From Thiomicrorhabdus sp. Milos-T2 (lineage in GTDB: Bacteria; Pseudomonadota; Gammaproteobacteria; Thiomicrospirales; Thiomicrospiraceae), in the NCBI RefSeq assembly GCF_000702325.1, contig NZ_KL370891.1:1200917-1264916 (forward strand): 64,000 nt of DNA. The letters are read 5' to 3'. Position numbers and translations under genes: made by a program. Of the stretch, positions 26,322 to 35,773 are shown piece by piece (position 1 is the first letter of the stretch; the number at the start of each line of letters is the position of its first letter). Under the pieces are notes generated by a model, which was not told the DNA's origin, did not search any database, and saw nothing but the letters and a program-made list of their open reading frames with translations.

Positions 26322-27980
26322 ATGAGTGAATTATCTTTCGCTGAATTATTTGAAGAATCATTTCAAGAAAAATTTAACACAGGCTCTTTAATCATTGGTA
26401 CCGTTGTTGGTATTGATAAAGAAACTGTACTTGTAGACGCAGGCATGAAGTCTGAGTCTTCTATTCCTAAGTCTCAATTCCTAGACGCAAACGGTGAACT
26501 TGAAGTTGCTGTTGGTGATGAAGTTGAAGTTTACCTAGAATCTTTAGAAGATGGTTTAGGTGAAACTCGCTTATCACGTGAGAAAGCGAAGCGTGCTAAG
26601 ACTTGGGATCGCCTTGAAACTGCTATGGAAGAAGGCGAAGTTGTTACTGGTCTTGTAACTGGTAAAGTTAAAGGTGGACTTACTGTTGACGTTGAAGGCG
26701 TTCGTGGTTTCCTACCTGGTTCTCTTGTGGATATTCGTCCAATTCGCGACTTTGGTTTCCTAGAAGGTAAAGAAGTAGAAATGAAACTTGTTAAGCTTGA
26801 TCGTAAGCGTAACAACGTTGTTGTTTCTCGTCGTGCAGTTATTGAACAAGAAAGTTCAGCAGAACGTGAAGCTATTCTTGCTAACATGGAAGAAGGTGCT
26901 ACTCTTAAAGGTATCGTTAAGAACCTTACTGACTACGGTGCATTTATTGACCTTGGTGGTGTTGATGGTCTTCTACACATTACTGATATGGCTTGGCGTC
27001 GTGTTAATCACCCATCTGAAATCGTACAAGTTGGTGATGAAATTGATGTTAAGGTTCTTAAATTCGATAAAGAACGTAACCGTGTATCTCTTGGTCTTAA
27101 GCAGCTTGAAGAAGATCCTTGGGCAGATATGGTTTCTCGTTACCCAATGGGTGCTGAAGTGGCTGGTAAAGTTGCTAACATTACTGATTACGGTGCTTTC
27201 ATTGAAATTGAAGATGGTATTGAAGGTTTAGTTCACACTTCTGAACTTGATTGGACTAACCGCAACATCCACCCATCTAAAGTGGTTCACCTTGGACAAG
27301 AAGTTCGCGTTAAAATCCTTGATGTTGATCAAGAGCGTCGTCGTATCTCTCTATCTATCAAGCAGTGTACTGTTAATCCTTGGGAAGGTTTCTCAGCAAC
27401 TCACGCTAAAGGCGATAAGATTGCTGGTAGCATCAAGTCTATCACTGATTTCGGTATCTTTATCGGTCTAGAAGGTGGTATTGATGGTCTTGTGCACCTA
27501 ACTGATATCTCTTGGAATCAGCCTGGTGAAGAAGCGATTCGTGACTTCAAAAAAGGTGATGAGCTAGAAACAGTTATCCTATCTATTGACCCTGATCGTG
27601 AGCGTATCTCTTTAGGCCTTAAGCAGTTAGAGCAAGACCCATTTGGTCAGTTTGTTGCAGACAACGGTAAAGGTTCTATTGTGACTGGTACCGTTAAATC
27701 TGTAGATGAAAAAGGCGCTGTTATTGATGTAGCTCCTGAAGTTGAAGGTTACCTTCGCACTTCTGAGTTAATGGAAGATACTCGTGATGCTTCAAGCGTT
27801 CTTAAAGAAGGTGATGAAGTTTCTGCGAGAATTACTAACATTGACCGTAAGAACCGCTCTTTATCTCTTTCAGTTAAAGCTAAAGAAGCTGCTGAAGAAG
27901 CTGAAGCAATCAAAGGTTACTCAGAACAGCAAGTTGTTGCTGGTACGACTCTAGGTGATCTTTTCAAGGACAAAATGTAA
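26322..27980 (+). CDS. rpsA: 30S ribosomal protein S1
   Basis: This 552-residue protein has six S1 RNA-binding repeats. The first two are the ribosome-anchoring type ([16 protein letters not shown] and [15 protein letters not shown]); the others are typical, for example [28 protein letters not shown]. The start at 26322 ([17 protein letters not shown]) matches the family; the TTG at 26307 is rejected. There is no clear Shine-Dalgarno sequence upstream. This fits S1 genes, whose translation in E. coli depends on leader structure and is autoregulated. Codon use is biased to highly expressed codons (GGT, GTT, CGT). Confidence 0.98.
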   Translation: MSELSFAELFEESFQEKFNTGSLIIGTVVGIDKETVLVDAGMKSESSIPKSQFLDANGELEVAVGDEVEVYLESLEDGLGETRLSREKAKRAKTWDRLETAMEEGEVVTGLVTGKVKGGLTVDVEGVRGFLPGSLVDIRPIRDFGFLEGKEVEMKLVKLDRKRNNVVVSRRAVIEQESSAEREAILANMEEGATLKGIVKNLTDYGAFIDLGGVDGLLHITDMAWRRVNHPSEIVQVGDEIDVKVLKFDKERNRVSLGLKQLEEDPWADMVSRYPMGAEVAGKVANITDYGAFIEIEDGIEGLVHTSELDWTNRNIHPSKVVHLGQEVRVKILDVDQERRRISLSIKQCTVNPWEGFSATHAKGDKIAGSIKSITDFGIFIGLEGGIDGLVHLTDISWNQPGEEAIRDFKKGDELETVILSIDPDRERISLGLKQLEQDPFGQFVADNGKGSIVTGTVKSVDEKGAVIDVAPEVEGYLRTSELMEDTRDASSVLKEGDEVSARITNIDRKNRSLSLSVKAKEAAEEAEAIKGYSEQQVVAGTTLGDLFKDKM

Positions 27981-28111
27981 TTTAAATTACATTTAACGTC
28001 TTTCTAAAGGGTAGCCTGTTACTTTACAGGCTGCACCTTGGTCTCTCTAATGCTTCACATTAGATTTATTGAAACTCTCAATATACGAGAGATAAATAAG
28101 AGCAATACAAT

Positions 28112-28417
28112 ATGACCAAGTCAGAACTTATTGAACTCATTGCAAGAAAACAAACTCAATTCGCCCAAAAGGACGTTGAGATTGCAGTGAACCAAATTGT
28201 TGATTCTATGATTGATACTTTATCTCAAGGCGAACGTATTGAAATACGTGGTTTTGGAAGTTTTAGTTTACATCACAGAAAAGCAAGAGTTGGACGTAAC
28301 CCTAAAACAGGGGAAACGGTTGAATTAGATGATAAACGAGTTCCACACTTCAAGCCTGGAAAAGCTTTAAGAGAACGAGTTGATGACTCTAAGGAAAATA
28401 CAGATATCTTGCTGTAA
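28112..28417 (+). CDS. ihfB: Integration host factor subunit beta
   Basis: This 101-residue HU/IHF family protein starts [17 protein letters not shown]. It has the arm motif [22 protein letters not shown] and the [12 protein letters not shown] tail. It pairs with IhfA, encoded elsewhere, to bend DNA at specific sites. Its place directly after rpsA identifies it as the beta subunit. IHF often assists sigma-54 promoters; an rpoN gene is present in this window at 42844. Confidence 0.97.
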   Translation: MTKSELIELIARKQTQFAQKDVEIAVNQIVDSMIDTLSQGERIEIRGFGSFSLHHRKARVGRNPKTGETVELDDKRVPHFKPGKALRERVDDSKENTDILL

Positions 28418-28422
28418 ACATT

Positions 28423-28453
28423 AAAAAGGGGTGAGTTTTCTCCCCCCTTTTTT
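28423..28453 (+). terminator. Terminator after ihfB
   Basis: AAAAAGGGG and CCCCTTTTTTT form a stem around a TGAGTTTTCTCC loop with a long T run, 6 bp after the stop. Confidence 0.85.
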
Positions 28454-28502
28454 TATTTATTCCTCTATAATCTCTCTATAACTTCTTTGTAGAGATTCAT
28501 AT

Positions 28503-28838
28503 ATGCTAAAACTTTTCTCACTTTTATTTATCATATCCTTTTTGATAATAGGTGTTGTTTTAGGGGTTCTTAATCCCACTTCAGTAGAATTAAACCTCCT
28601 TATTACTTCTGTTAACTTACCTTTAAGCGTCATTATGGCAGTTTTGTTCATTATTGGGTTAGTTGTGGGTGCTGCGATTATCTCAATGCAGGTTATTCGT
28701 TTACGCTGGATCGTTAGACAAAAAACTAAACAAAATCTAAAACTCTCCGATCAAATTATTCAATTAAAAAAAGCCAATATTCAAGTTAAAGAGTCTTCAA
28801 CTAAAGAGTCTAATCAATTGGTTTCACTAGAAAAATAG
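28503..28838 (+). CDS. lapA: Lipopolysaccharide assembly protein A-like (LapA/YciS, DUF1049)
   Basis: This 111-residue inner-membrane protein has two hydrophobic helices (about 4-24 and 40-62) and a basic, partly coiled cytoplasmic tail (LRWIVRQKTKQNLKLSDQI). The NPTSVELNLL segment between the helices is typical of the family. LapA works with LapB to control LpxC and LPS assembly. In E. coli and many relatives lapB lies directly downstream; here pyrF follows after 9 bp and lapB is absent from this place. Confidence 0.88.
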   Translation: MLKLFSLLFIISFLIIGVVLGVLNPTSVELNLLITSVNLPLSVIMAVLFIIGLVVGAAIISMQVIRLRWIVRQKTKQNLKLSDQIIQLKKANIQVKESSTKESNQLVSLEK

Positions 28839-28847
28839 AGTTATAAA

Positions 28848-29576
28848 ATGACATCAAACATATCTTATTCTACATTAGACCCTAAAGTCTTAGTTGCATT
28901 AGACTTTGCCAACGCAGATTCTGCTCTTCAGTTTGTACAAACACTTGATAGCTCAACTTGTCGTTTAAAAGTCGGAAAAGAGTTGTTTGCGGTTGCTGGG
29001 CCTCAGTTTGTAAAAACATTAATTGAGCTGGGCTTTGATGTATTTTTAGACTTAAAATATCATGATATTCCTAATACGGTTGCTAAAGCGGTTCAAGCAG
29101 CTGCTAGCTTAGGGGTTTGGATGGTAAACGTTCATGCGCTTGGTGGTCGTAAGATGATGCAAGCCGCTAAAAGTGCTTTAGATGAGTTAACAGATATTGA
29201 AAGAAAGCCTCTTTTAATCGCGGTAACCATTTTAACCAGTATGGAACAAGAAGATTTAGCTGAAATAGGGCTACAAGGTTCACCAGAAGAAAATGTATTA
29301 CGTCTGGCTAAATTAGCAGAAGATTCAGGATTAGATGGAGTGGTTTGTTCAGCTCAAGAAGCTCAACCTTTACGTAAAATCGTTAATCAAGATTTTTGCC
29401 TAGTCACACCTGGGATAAGACCAGAAGGAAGTGCTGTTAATGACCAAAAGCGCATTATGACTCCTGCACAGGCTATGGCTTCAGGTTCAAGTTACTTAGT
29501 CGTTGGACGCCCAATCACTCAAGCAGACAACCCTCAAGAAGTACTTAAGCAAATTAATTTAAGCTTAAAAAAGTAA
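28848..29576 (+). CDS. pyrF: Orotidine 5'-phosphate decarboxylase
   Basis: This 242-residue TIM-barrel enzyme makes UMP. The catalytic motif [16 protein letters not shown] is intact. The LVALDFAN start, VNVHALGG and the C-terminal [12 protein letters not shown] phosphate-binding loop are family features. It lies 9 bp after lapA and probably shares its transcript. Confidence 0.97.
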   Translation: MTSNISYSTLDPKVLVALDFANADSALQFVQTLDSSTCRLKVGKELFAVAGPQFVKTLIELGFDVFLDLKYHDIPNTVAKAVQAAASLGVWMVNVHALGGRKMMQAAKSALDELTDIERKPLLIAVTILTSMEQEDLAEIGLQGSPEENVLRLAKLAEDSGLDGVVCSAQEAQPLRKIVNQDFCLVTPGIRPEGSAVNDQKRIMTPAQAMASGSSYLVVGRPITQADNPQEVLKQINLSLKK

Positions 29577-29618
29577 TCTAACCCGATAACGGTTAAATAT
29601 GAAATTACTTTATTATTA

Positions 29619-29655
29619 GTTTTGCTAAGTTGATTATTAAAAACTTTGGCAAAAC
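29619..29655. other. Inverted repeat after pyrF
   Basis: GTTTTGCTAAGT and ACTTTGGCAAAAC form a stem with one mismatch. No T run follows. Similar TTTGC/GCAAA hairpins lie at 58854-58921. Confidence 0.5.
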
Positions 29656-29678
29656 AAGTACTTTCGTACAATTCTTAT

Positions 29679-29707
29679 TTGTATTAAAATTAAAACTCGT
29701 TTATAAT
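29679..29707 (+). promoter_or_regulatory. Promoter of the rpsF operon
   Basis: TTGTAT at 29679-29684 and TATAAT at 29702-29707 have a 17-bp spacer. A leader of about 100 nt follows, which in other bacteria can hold an S6-S18 binding structure; I cannot confirm one by eye. Confidence 0.65.
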
Positions 29708-29817
29708 TCGCGCCTTTCAGGCTGTATGTCTGAAGAAATCCTTGTCTCACTGCATCTTGTTATATAGATAACGAGCCATGTCAGGAGACTGTTTTATCAT
29801 CCATAAGGAGAAAATGA

Positions 29818-30183
29818 ATGCGTCATTATGAAGTCGTATTTCTAGTGCACCCTGATCAATCTGAACAGGTTCCTGCAATGCTAGAGCGTTACCGTGCCCT
29901 TATCGAACAGTCTGGTGGTCAAATCCACCGTTTAGAAGACTGGGGTCGCCGTCAACTTGCTTACCTTATCAATAAGGTACACAAAGCACATTACATTATG
30001 CTTAACATTGAATGTTCTCAAGAGATTCTTGATGAACTTAACAATGCTTTCTATTATAACGATGCGGTTTTACGTAGCATGGTTACTAAGCAAAAGACAG
30101 CCATTACTGAACCTTCAGTAATGGTTGCTAAGAAAGATGAGCGTTCTGATAAGCGTCGCGATACTCGCGATAATAAGGAGTAA
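29818..30183 (+). CDS. rpsF: 30S ribosomal protein S6
   Basis: This 121-residue protein begins [22 protein letters not shown], the usual S6 start, with a strong AAGGAG 10 bp upstream. [21 protein letters not shown] is also typical. The charged tail ([17 protein letters not shown]) is common in gammaproteobacterial S6 and may be a site for glutamate addition in relatives. It binds S18, encoded 3 bp downstream. Confidence 0.98.
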   Translation: MRHYEVVFLVHPDQSEQVPAMLERYRALIEQSGGQIHRLEDWGRRQLAYLINKVHKAHYIMLNIECSQEILDELNNAFYYNDAVLRSMVTKQKTAITEPSVMVAKKDERSDKRRDTRDNKE

Positions 30184-30186
30184 GAA

Positions 30187-30414
30187 ATGGCTAGAGGATT
30201 TGGTAGAAAAAAATTCTGTCGTTTTACCGCTGACGGCGTTAAACAAATTGATTACAAAGACTTAGATACTTTGAAAGCATATATTACCGAAACAGGTAAA
30301 ATTGTTCCTAGTCGTATTACTGGAACAAGCGCTAAGTATCAGCGTCAATTAGCAACAGCAATTAAACGTGCTCGTTACATTGCATTATTGCCATACACTG
30401 ATCAACATAAATAA
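30187..30414 (+). CDS. rpsR: 30S ribosomal protein S18
   Basis: This 75-residue protein has [18 protein letters not shown] and the [32 protein letters not shown] core that define S18. It partners S6 in the platform of the small subunit. A ribosome-binding site AAGGAG overlaps the end of rpsF. Confidence 0.98.
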   Translation: MARGFGRKKFCRFTADGVKQIDYKDLDTLKAYITETGKIVPSRITGTSAKYQRQLATAIKRARYIALLPYTDQHK

Positions 30415-30447
30415 TTGATTTGTGGTAAATAAGAGATAACAGAAAGC

Positions 30448-31344
30448 ATGCTAGGAATAGCCAACTATGCAATGAAAGGCCAAATGCAGTCTATTATTGC
30501 CGTCGTTTTATTTTCAGCTTTAAGTGTTTTCTTAGCACCATTCGGAATACTGGTTGGTGCAATTATTGCCTTGGTTACATTAAGAATTTCTGTAACGGAA
30601 GGTTTTAAAACCCTGGTTTGGGGTGTGGTGAGTAATATCGCTTTAACCGTAATGATTTCGGGTAATTATTATCCTGCAATCATCGCGATTATTGAATATA
30701 TGCTACCAATTTGGTTAATGTCTATTGTCTTAAGACAAACAAATTCATTAGCTCTATCACTCCAACTAGCGATGGTTATTACTGGTATAAGTGTTGTCTT
30801 GTTTCATATAGCAACACCTAATCCAGTAGACTGGTGGATATCATTGTTTAATCAATATATCTCACCAGTTCTAGAGGCTTCACAGATTCCATTTGATGCT
30901 ACTCTGTTACCAGAATTAGCCCAAATGGTGACTATGTTAATTTCTGTCTTTATGATTATTTTGTGGTTTTCCATTCTAATCATAGCAAGATGGTGGCAAA
31001 GTGAGCTTTATAATCCAGGCCAGTTTAAAACTGATTTTTACCAAATGTCGTTACCAAAATCGACTGCTTATACAGCGATTATATTAGCGATACTTGGCTT
31101 AATTAGTGGTACTGAAGCGGGTCTGGTTTATGATTTATCTGGCATAATCATTGCCGGTTTGATGTTTCAAGGCATTGCCATTGCACATCACACCGTTTCA
31201 ACAAAAAAGCTTAAAAAAGCTTGGTTAGTTGGGTTGTATATATTGTTATTCTTATTCCCACAAGCGATGTTGGTTTTAGCAACCATCGGTTTAGTAGACA
31301 CTTGGGTCGACTTTAGAAGCCGATGGGAAAATGAAGAACTATAG
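30448..31344 (+). CDS. DUF2232 polytopic membrane protein
   Basis: This 298-residue, very hydrophobic protein has about eight transmembrane helices, resembling the DUF2232/YybS-type proteins. In many gammaproteobacteria a gene of this kind lies exactly here, between rpsR and rplI. No function is established. No catalytic motif can be seen; the loops contain FNQYISPVLEASQIPFD and short basic segments. It lies 33 bp after rpsR and 11 bp before rplI, so it is very probably cotranscribed with ribosomal protein genes. Confidence 0.85.
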   Translation: MLGIANYAMKGQMQSIIAVVLFSALSVFLAPFGILVGAIIALVTLRISVTEGFKTLVWGVVSNIALTVMISGNYYPAIIAIIEYMLPIWLMSIVLRQTNSLALSLQLAMVITGISVVLFHIATPNPVDWWISLFNQYISPVLEASQIPFDATLLPELAQMVTMLISVFMIILWFSILIIARWWQSELYNPGQFKTDFYQMSLPKSTAYTAIILAILGLISGTEAGLVYDLSGIIIAGLMFQGIAIAHHTVSTKKLKKAWLVGLYILLFLFPQAMLVLATIGLVDTWVDFRSRWENEEL

Positions 31345-31355
31345 AGGTTTAAGCT

Positions 31356-31808
31356 ATGAATGTTATTCTGCTTGAAAAAGTACAAAATCTAGGATCTTTA
31401 GGTGATCAAGTTTCAGTTAAATCTGGTTATGCTCGTAACTTTTTGATTCCTCAAGGTAAAGCAAAAGCAGCAACTAAAGAAAATGTTGCTGAGTTTGAAA
31501 AAATCCGCGCTGAGCTAGAATTAGCTGCAGCGGCTGAATTAGCAGTTGCACAAGGTGTTTACGAAAACCTAAACGGTCAAGTCGTAACTATCGAGTCTGT
31601 TGCTGGTGAAGAAGGTAAATTATTTGGTTCTGTTGGTACTCAAGACATCTCAGATGCTCTTAAGGCTTCAGGATTTGATATGGAACGTCGTGACGTTCGT
31701 ATGCCTGAAGGTGCTCTACGTCATGTAGGTACTTATGAAATTGATGTTCAATTACACACTGATGTAGTTGCTTCAATTACAGTAGAAGTTAAAGCGACTG
31801 AAGAGTAA
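31356..31808 (+). CDS. rplI: 50S ribosomal protein L9
   Basis: This 150-residue protein starts [30 protein letters not shown] (described in parts): the N-terminal rRNA-binding domain. An alanine- and glutamate-rich connecting helix leads to the C-terminal domain with [12 protein letters not shown] strong terminator follows. Confidence 0.98.
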   Translation: MNVILLEKVQNLGSLGDQVSVKSGYARNFLIPQGKAKAATKENVAEFEKIRAELELAAAAELAVAQGVYENLNGQVVTIESVAGEEGKLFGSVGTQDISDALKASGFDMERRDVRMPEGALRHVGTYEIDVQLHTDVVASITVEVKATEE

Positions 31809-31829
31809 TTTTTTCGCTTTATCTGCTTT

Positions 31830-31869
31830 AAAGCGGAGTGTACTTGTAGTGAGTACCTCCGCTTTTTTA
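31830..31869 (+). terminator. Terminator of the rpsF-rplI operon
   Basis: AAAGCGGAG and CTCCGCTTT form the base of a stem, continued by GTACT/AGTAC, with a T6 run. Confidence 0.9.
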
Positions 31870-32006
31870 TTGTCTTAAATTCTTCTGGATAAGACTTCTC
31901 TCTGTATCCATTTCACATTCATAAAAAATTAGTGATTATCTTTTGTAATCTTAAACAGAAGTTATAATAGTTTCTTTCAAAACAAATTTAGATTAAATGA
32001 CTTTCT

Positions 32007-33455
32007 ATGGCCAAAAATAACTCTTCAACGAATAATGTCGATGAACTCTTTAAAGTTCCACCTCACTCAATAGAAGCAGAACAATCTGTTCTTGGCGGTT
32101 TGATGCTATCTAATGATGTGCTGGATGATGTTGTTGTGATTGTGAATGATGGGGATTTTTATACCAAACAGCACCAGGTCATTTTTGAAGCTATTTTTGA
32201 ACTTAGCCGTAATAACAAACCTTTTGATTTAATCTCTGTGGTTGCTTACTTAAGTAATGTTGGCTTACTAGATACCGCTGGGGATAAAAGTTATTTAGCT
32301 GAATTGGTTAAAAATACACCCGGCTCAGCTAATATTCTCTATTACTCTCAATTAGTTCGTGACAAATCCATTCTTAGAAAATTAATTCAAGCAAGCAATG
32401 AAGTTGCTGAAACCGCTTATTTTCCTCAAGGAAAAGATATTCGTGATGTTTTAGATATTGCCGAAGCTAAAATAATGGGAATTGCAGAACATGGTGAGGG
32501 TAAGGAACGCCTTTATAAATCAATGGATGTTCTTTTAGAATCGGCAATCAACAAAATTGACGAACTCTTTAATTCAGAAGGCTCTATCACCGGCCAAGAG
32601 ACCCATTTAACTAAGTTTGATGAACTGACGGCAGGTTTACAAAAGGGCGATTTAATTATTGTTGCTGGACGACCTTCTATGGGTAAAACCACTTTCTCAA
32701 TGAATATGGCGGAGAATATAGCAACCAAAAACAATACACCCGTTGCCGTGTTTAGTATGGAGATGCCTGGTGAATCTCTAGCCATGAGAATGATAAGTTC
32801 TATTGGCCGGATTGATGCCGGGCGCATGCGAACAGGTAAATTAGCTCAAGATGACTGGCCTAAGTTAAACAAAGCGATTAACGTTCTTTCTCAAGCAAAG
32901 GTTTATATTGATGATACACCTGCGTTAATGATTACAGAATTACGCGCTCGAGCTCGCCGTATTGATAAAGATGTACGTGATTTACAGCGTAAAGAAGCCA
33001 TTGAAGCGGGGGTTGAAGATCCAGAAAAAGTTGTTACCGGCCTGGGATTAATCGTGGTCGATTACCTTCAGTTAATGCGTGGCTCAGCGAATTCAGAAAA
33101 TAGAGTAAATGAGATTTCTGAAATCTCTCGTGGTTTAAAAGCTCTTGCTAAAGAACTAAACATTCCTGTTATTGCTTTATCTCAGCTTAACCGTAGCTTA
33201 GAGCAACGCCCAAATAAACGTCCTGTTATGTCTGATTTACGTGAATCCGGGGCGATTGAACAGGATGCCGATTTAATTATTTTTATCTACCGTGATGAAG
33301 TCTATAACCCCGATACTGAAGACAAAGGAATGGCTGAAATTATTTTAGGTAAACACCGTAATGGTTCTTTAGGTACGGTTGCATTAACCTTTATTGGTCA
33401 ATATACCCGTTTTGAAAACCACGCGGCATTTGATGTGCCTGATGAGCATTATTAA
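32007..33455 (+). CDS. dnaB: Replicative DNA helicase DnaB
   Basis: This 482-residue hexameric helicase opens the fork on the lagging strand. The N-terminal collar domain begins VPPHSIEAEQSVLGGLMLS. The RecA-like C-terminal domain has Walker A GRPSMGKTTFS, Walker B IVVDYLQLM, and the ALSQLNRSLEQRPNKRPVMSDL (in parts) motor motif with RESGAIEQDAD. No intein is present at the usual insertion sites. It follows the S6-L9 operon, the common gammaproteobacterial order. Confidence 0.98.
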   Translation: MAKNNSSTNNVDELFKVPPHSIEAEQSVLGGLMLSNDVLDDVVVIVNDGDFYTKQHQVIFEAIFELSRNNKPFDLISVVAYLSNVGLLDTAGDKSYLAELVKNTPGSANILYYSQLVRDKSILRKLIQASNEVAETAYFPQGKDIRDVLDIAEAKIMGIAEHGEGKERLYKSMDVLLESAINKIDELFNSEGSITGQETHLTKFDELTAGLQKGDLIIVAGRPSMGKTTFSMNMAENIATKNNTPVAVFSMEMPGESLAMRMISSIGRIDAGRMRTGKLAQDDWPKLNKAINVLSQAKVYIDDTPALMITELRARARRIDKDVRDLQRKEAIEAGVEDPEKVVTGLGLIVVDYLQLMRGSANSENRVNEISEISRGLKALAKELNIPVIALSQLNRSLEQRPNKRPVMSDLRESGAIEQDADLIIFIYRDEVYNPDTEDKGMAEIILGKHRNGSLGTVALTFIGQYTRFENHAAFDVPDEHY

Positions 33456-33456
33456 C

Positions 33457-33480
33457 TTCATAATTAAATTCATAATTAAA
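33457..33480. repeat. Tandem 2 x 12 bp duplication after dnaB
   Basis: Two exact copies of TTCATAATTAAA start 1 bp after the dnaB stop and run up to the leader of alr. Confidence 0.8.
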
Positions 33481-33491
33481 TTGGTTACTTT

Positions 33492-34574
33492 ATGACCTAT
33501 CGTCCTGCAAAAGCCTATTTGTTTTTATCGGCCCTAAAAAACAACTTAAAACGAGTGCAAACAGCAGCACCTAACAGTAAAGTTATAGCCGTAATTAAAG
33601 CAAATGGTTATGGTCATGGAATGGAGCGTGTTGCTCATCAATTAAGTACTGCAGATGCTTTTGGCGTAGCGTCTATAGACGAAGCGATAATGCTCCGCCA
33701 AAAAGGTTTTTTACATAGAATTCTATTATTAGAAGGCTTTTTTTCAGAAACTGAAATTCCAGAAATTATTCAAAACCGTTTAGATATTGTTATTCACTCT
33801 CATCACCAATTAAACTGGCTTTTAAACAATGCAATTTCAAGCCAATTAAATGTATGGATTAAAGTTGATACAGGAATGCATCGTTTAGGTTTTGAACCTT
33901 CTGAATTAACCTCAGTGATAACCAAGCTTAATGTCTCACCAAATGAGTTTTGTATCCAAATTATGTCACACTTTGCTTCAGCAGACGAGGTCTCTGAAGA
34001 AGCTAAAGCGTTTACCCATCAGCAAATTACTACCTTTAATGAATGTTGTTCAGAATTTAACTATGGTAAAAGTTTAGCCAATTCTGCCGGTATTCTCTGT
34101 TATCCTCAAAGTCATTTAGATTGGGTGCGTCCTGGCATTACTTTGTACGGTGGTGGCTCTATTCCTGGCTTAGAAAAGCAAGCAGAAGCGGTCATGCAAC
34201 TTGAATCTGAAATCATCTCTATCAAAACTATTTCAAAAGGTGAATCCGTTGGCTATGGTAATACTTGGATTGCACAGCGTAAAAGCATCATTGGGGTGGT
34301 GGCGATTGGGTATGGTGATGGCTATCCAAGACATGCTCAAACAGGCACTCCTGTCTTAATCAATGGCGAACGCGTCTTTTTAGTCGGTAGAGTGTCTATG
34401 GATATGATAACCGTAGACTTAACCGATATGAAAATTCAGCCTCAAATAGGGGATTGTGCGGTACTTTGGGGGAAAGCGTTATCCATTGATGAAATTGCTC
34501 ATCACGCTTCAACGATCAGTTATGAAATTTTGTGCGGTATTACCAAACGTGTGCCTATGATAGAGGTGAAATAG
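33492..34574 (+). CDS. alr: Alanine racemase
   Basis: This 360-residue PLP enzyme makes D-alanine for peptidoglycan. The PLP lysine is Lys36 in VIKANGYGHG. The catalytic tyrosine region is GYGDGYPRHAQTG near residue 275, and VGRVSMDMITVDLT is the family signature. Its place after dnaB is conserved in gammaproteobacteria. It lies 3 bp before the Nudix gene. Confidence 0.97.
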   Translation: MTYRPAKAYLFLSALKNNLKRVQTAAPNSKVIAVIKANGYGHGMERVAHQLSTADAFGVASIDEAIMLRQKGFLHRILLLEGFFSETEIPEIIQNRLDIVIHSHHQLNWLLNNAISSQLNVWIKVDTGMHRLGFEPSELTSVITKLNVSPNEFCIQIMSHFASADEVSEEAKAFTHQQITTFNECCSEFNYGKSLANSAGILCYPQSHLDWVRPGITLYGGGSIPGLEKQAEAVMQLESEIISIKTISKGESVGYGNTWIAQRKSIIGVVAIGYGDGYPRHAQTGTPVLINGERVFLVGRVSMDMITVDLTDMKIQPQIGDCAVLWGKALSIDEIAHHASTISYEILCGITKRVPMIEVK

Positions 34575-34577
34575 ATA

Positions 34578-35186
34578 ATGGATAAAACTTTATTACTTGA
34601 TTCTAACCGAATGCTTTTTAAGGGTTTTTTTCAAGTCAATTTATTAGAATTTAGTCACAGTCTTTATCAGGGTGGTTCGAGTCCAATTGTTAAGCGAGAA
34701 GTATTTAAACGCGGGGAAGCCGTTGTTGTACTGCTTTATGATTTAAGCTTAGAACAAGTTGTTTTAGTAGAACAATGCCGAGCTGGAGCGGTTGAAAAAG
34801 CCTTAAAAAATAATGATATTGACCAGGCCTGGTTACTTGAACCGGTTGCCGGCATGATTGACTCTGGTGAAACCAAAGAACAGGCCTGTATTAGAGAGTG
34901 CCAAGAAGAAACCGGAATAATGGTTTCTAATCTTGAATACATTAGCCAGTTTTACCCTAGTCCTGGTGGCTGTGATGAAGTGTTATATTTATTTGCTAGC
35001 GATATTGATAGTTCAGACACACATAGCCACGCTGGACTAGCCAGTGAGGACGAAGATATTCGTATTGTTAAGTTATCGTTTAAAGATGCTAAACAACAAT
35101 TGACGACAGGGCAGTTTAATGTTGTCAGCACTTACGTTGCACTTCAATGGTTGTTTTATCAAAAACTACCAGGCCTGGTTGAATAA
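34578..35186 (+). CDS. nudF: Nudix hydrolase, ADP-ribose pyrophosphatase type
   Basis: This 202-residue protein has a complete Nudix box: GMIDSGETKEQACIRECQEETGI fits the G-x5-E-x7-REUxEExGU pattern (given in family terms). Metal-binding glutamates are all present. The N-terminal half has the LYDLSLEQVVLVEQCRAGA strand pattern of ADP-ribose pyrophosphatases, which split ADP-ribose to AMP and ribose-5-phosphate. It contains two exact copies of the iterated palindrome, one in each half, the second six codons from the end. Confidence 0.88.
   Translation: MDKTLLLDSNRMLFKGFFQVNLLEFSHSLYQGGSSPIVKREVFKRGEAVVVLLYDLSLEQVVLVEQCRAGAVEKALKNNDIDQAWLLEPVAGMIDSGETKEQACIRECQEETGIMVSNLEYISQFYPSPGGCDEVLYLFASDIDSSDTHSHAGLASEDEDIRIVKLSFKDAKQQLTTGQFNVVSTYVALQWLFYQKLPGLVE
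34822..34833. repeat. Iterated palindrome ACCAGGCCTGGT
   Basis: Exact copy in the Nudix gene, in the frame that reads DQAWL. Confidence 0.9.
35168..35179. repeat. Iterated palindrome ACCAGGCCTGGT
   Basis: Exact copy near the Nudix gene's 3' end, read as LPGLVE just before the stop. Confidence 0.9.
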
Positions 35187-35301
35187 TTAATAGCGTTAAT
35201 ATCGTCAATTTCTAGAAAAATTTGTAAAAGAATCTTTCCGACTTAACCTTAATATTTAGCCTCAATATTTAACCCTAACATTCAAACTTTAAGAGAATCA
35301 T

Positions 35302-35745
35302 ATGCTTTGTCTTTTTAGAAACACCAAACTTCACCCTAAAATAAATCAGGTTGTGATTTTACTGAGTTTAATGTCAGTTATTGGCTGGTTATATTTTACG
35401 TTTATAGAAAAAAGCCTTATGCAAAAATTATTTGCTGGCCAGGCTTTAATTGTGGATTTAGTGTTTGGATTACCGCTTATCTTAGCTTTGGCCGTGGTAG
35501 TTTATGCCACCGTTTTCTGGGCTCTAAAACTCATTATAATCTTCACTATGCCAAGCGCTATTATTCATATTGATTCTGAAGATGAAAATAGTAATTATCT
35601 TGAAGAAGATATTAACGAACTAGAAAATCAGCACGGTAAAGAGTATTGGAATCAGAGTGAAGAGTCTTTAATTAGTGATGAAAAGCAATTGGATTCTAAA
35701 CCTACTCAATCCAGCAACCATTCTAATAATGATGATTCAAAATAA
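35302..35745 (+). CDS. Hypothetical two-helix membrane protein with acidic tail
   Basis: I do not recognise this 147-residue protein. It has two hydrophobic stretches (about 18-36 and 48-80) and a long acidic, serine- and asparagine-rich tail ([18 protein letters not shown] and [11 protein letters not shown]), likely disordered. It stands between the Nudix gene and the MATE pump gene, 28 bp before the latter, so it may be cotranscribed with the pump. No catalytic motif is visible. Confidence 0.75.
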   Translation: MLCLFRNTKLHPKINQVVILLSLMSVIGWLYFTFIEKSLMQKLFAGQALIVDLVFGLPLILALAVVVYATVFWALKLIIIFTMPSAIIHIDSEDENSNYLEEDINELENQHGKEYWNQSEESLISDEKQLDSKPTQSSNHSNNDDSK

Positions 35746-35773
35746 TGCTAAATTTTAAGGTTTTGGTCAATTT

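Noticed and set aside
26788-27231. 147-codon frame in another phase inside rpsA
   Set aside because: Biased codons of rpsA leave long frames open; the leucine- and valine-rich translation is an artefact.
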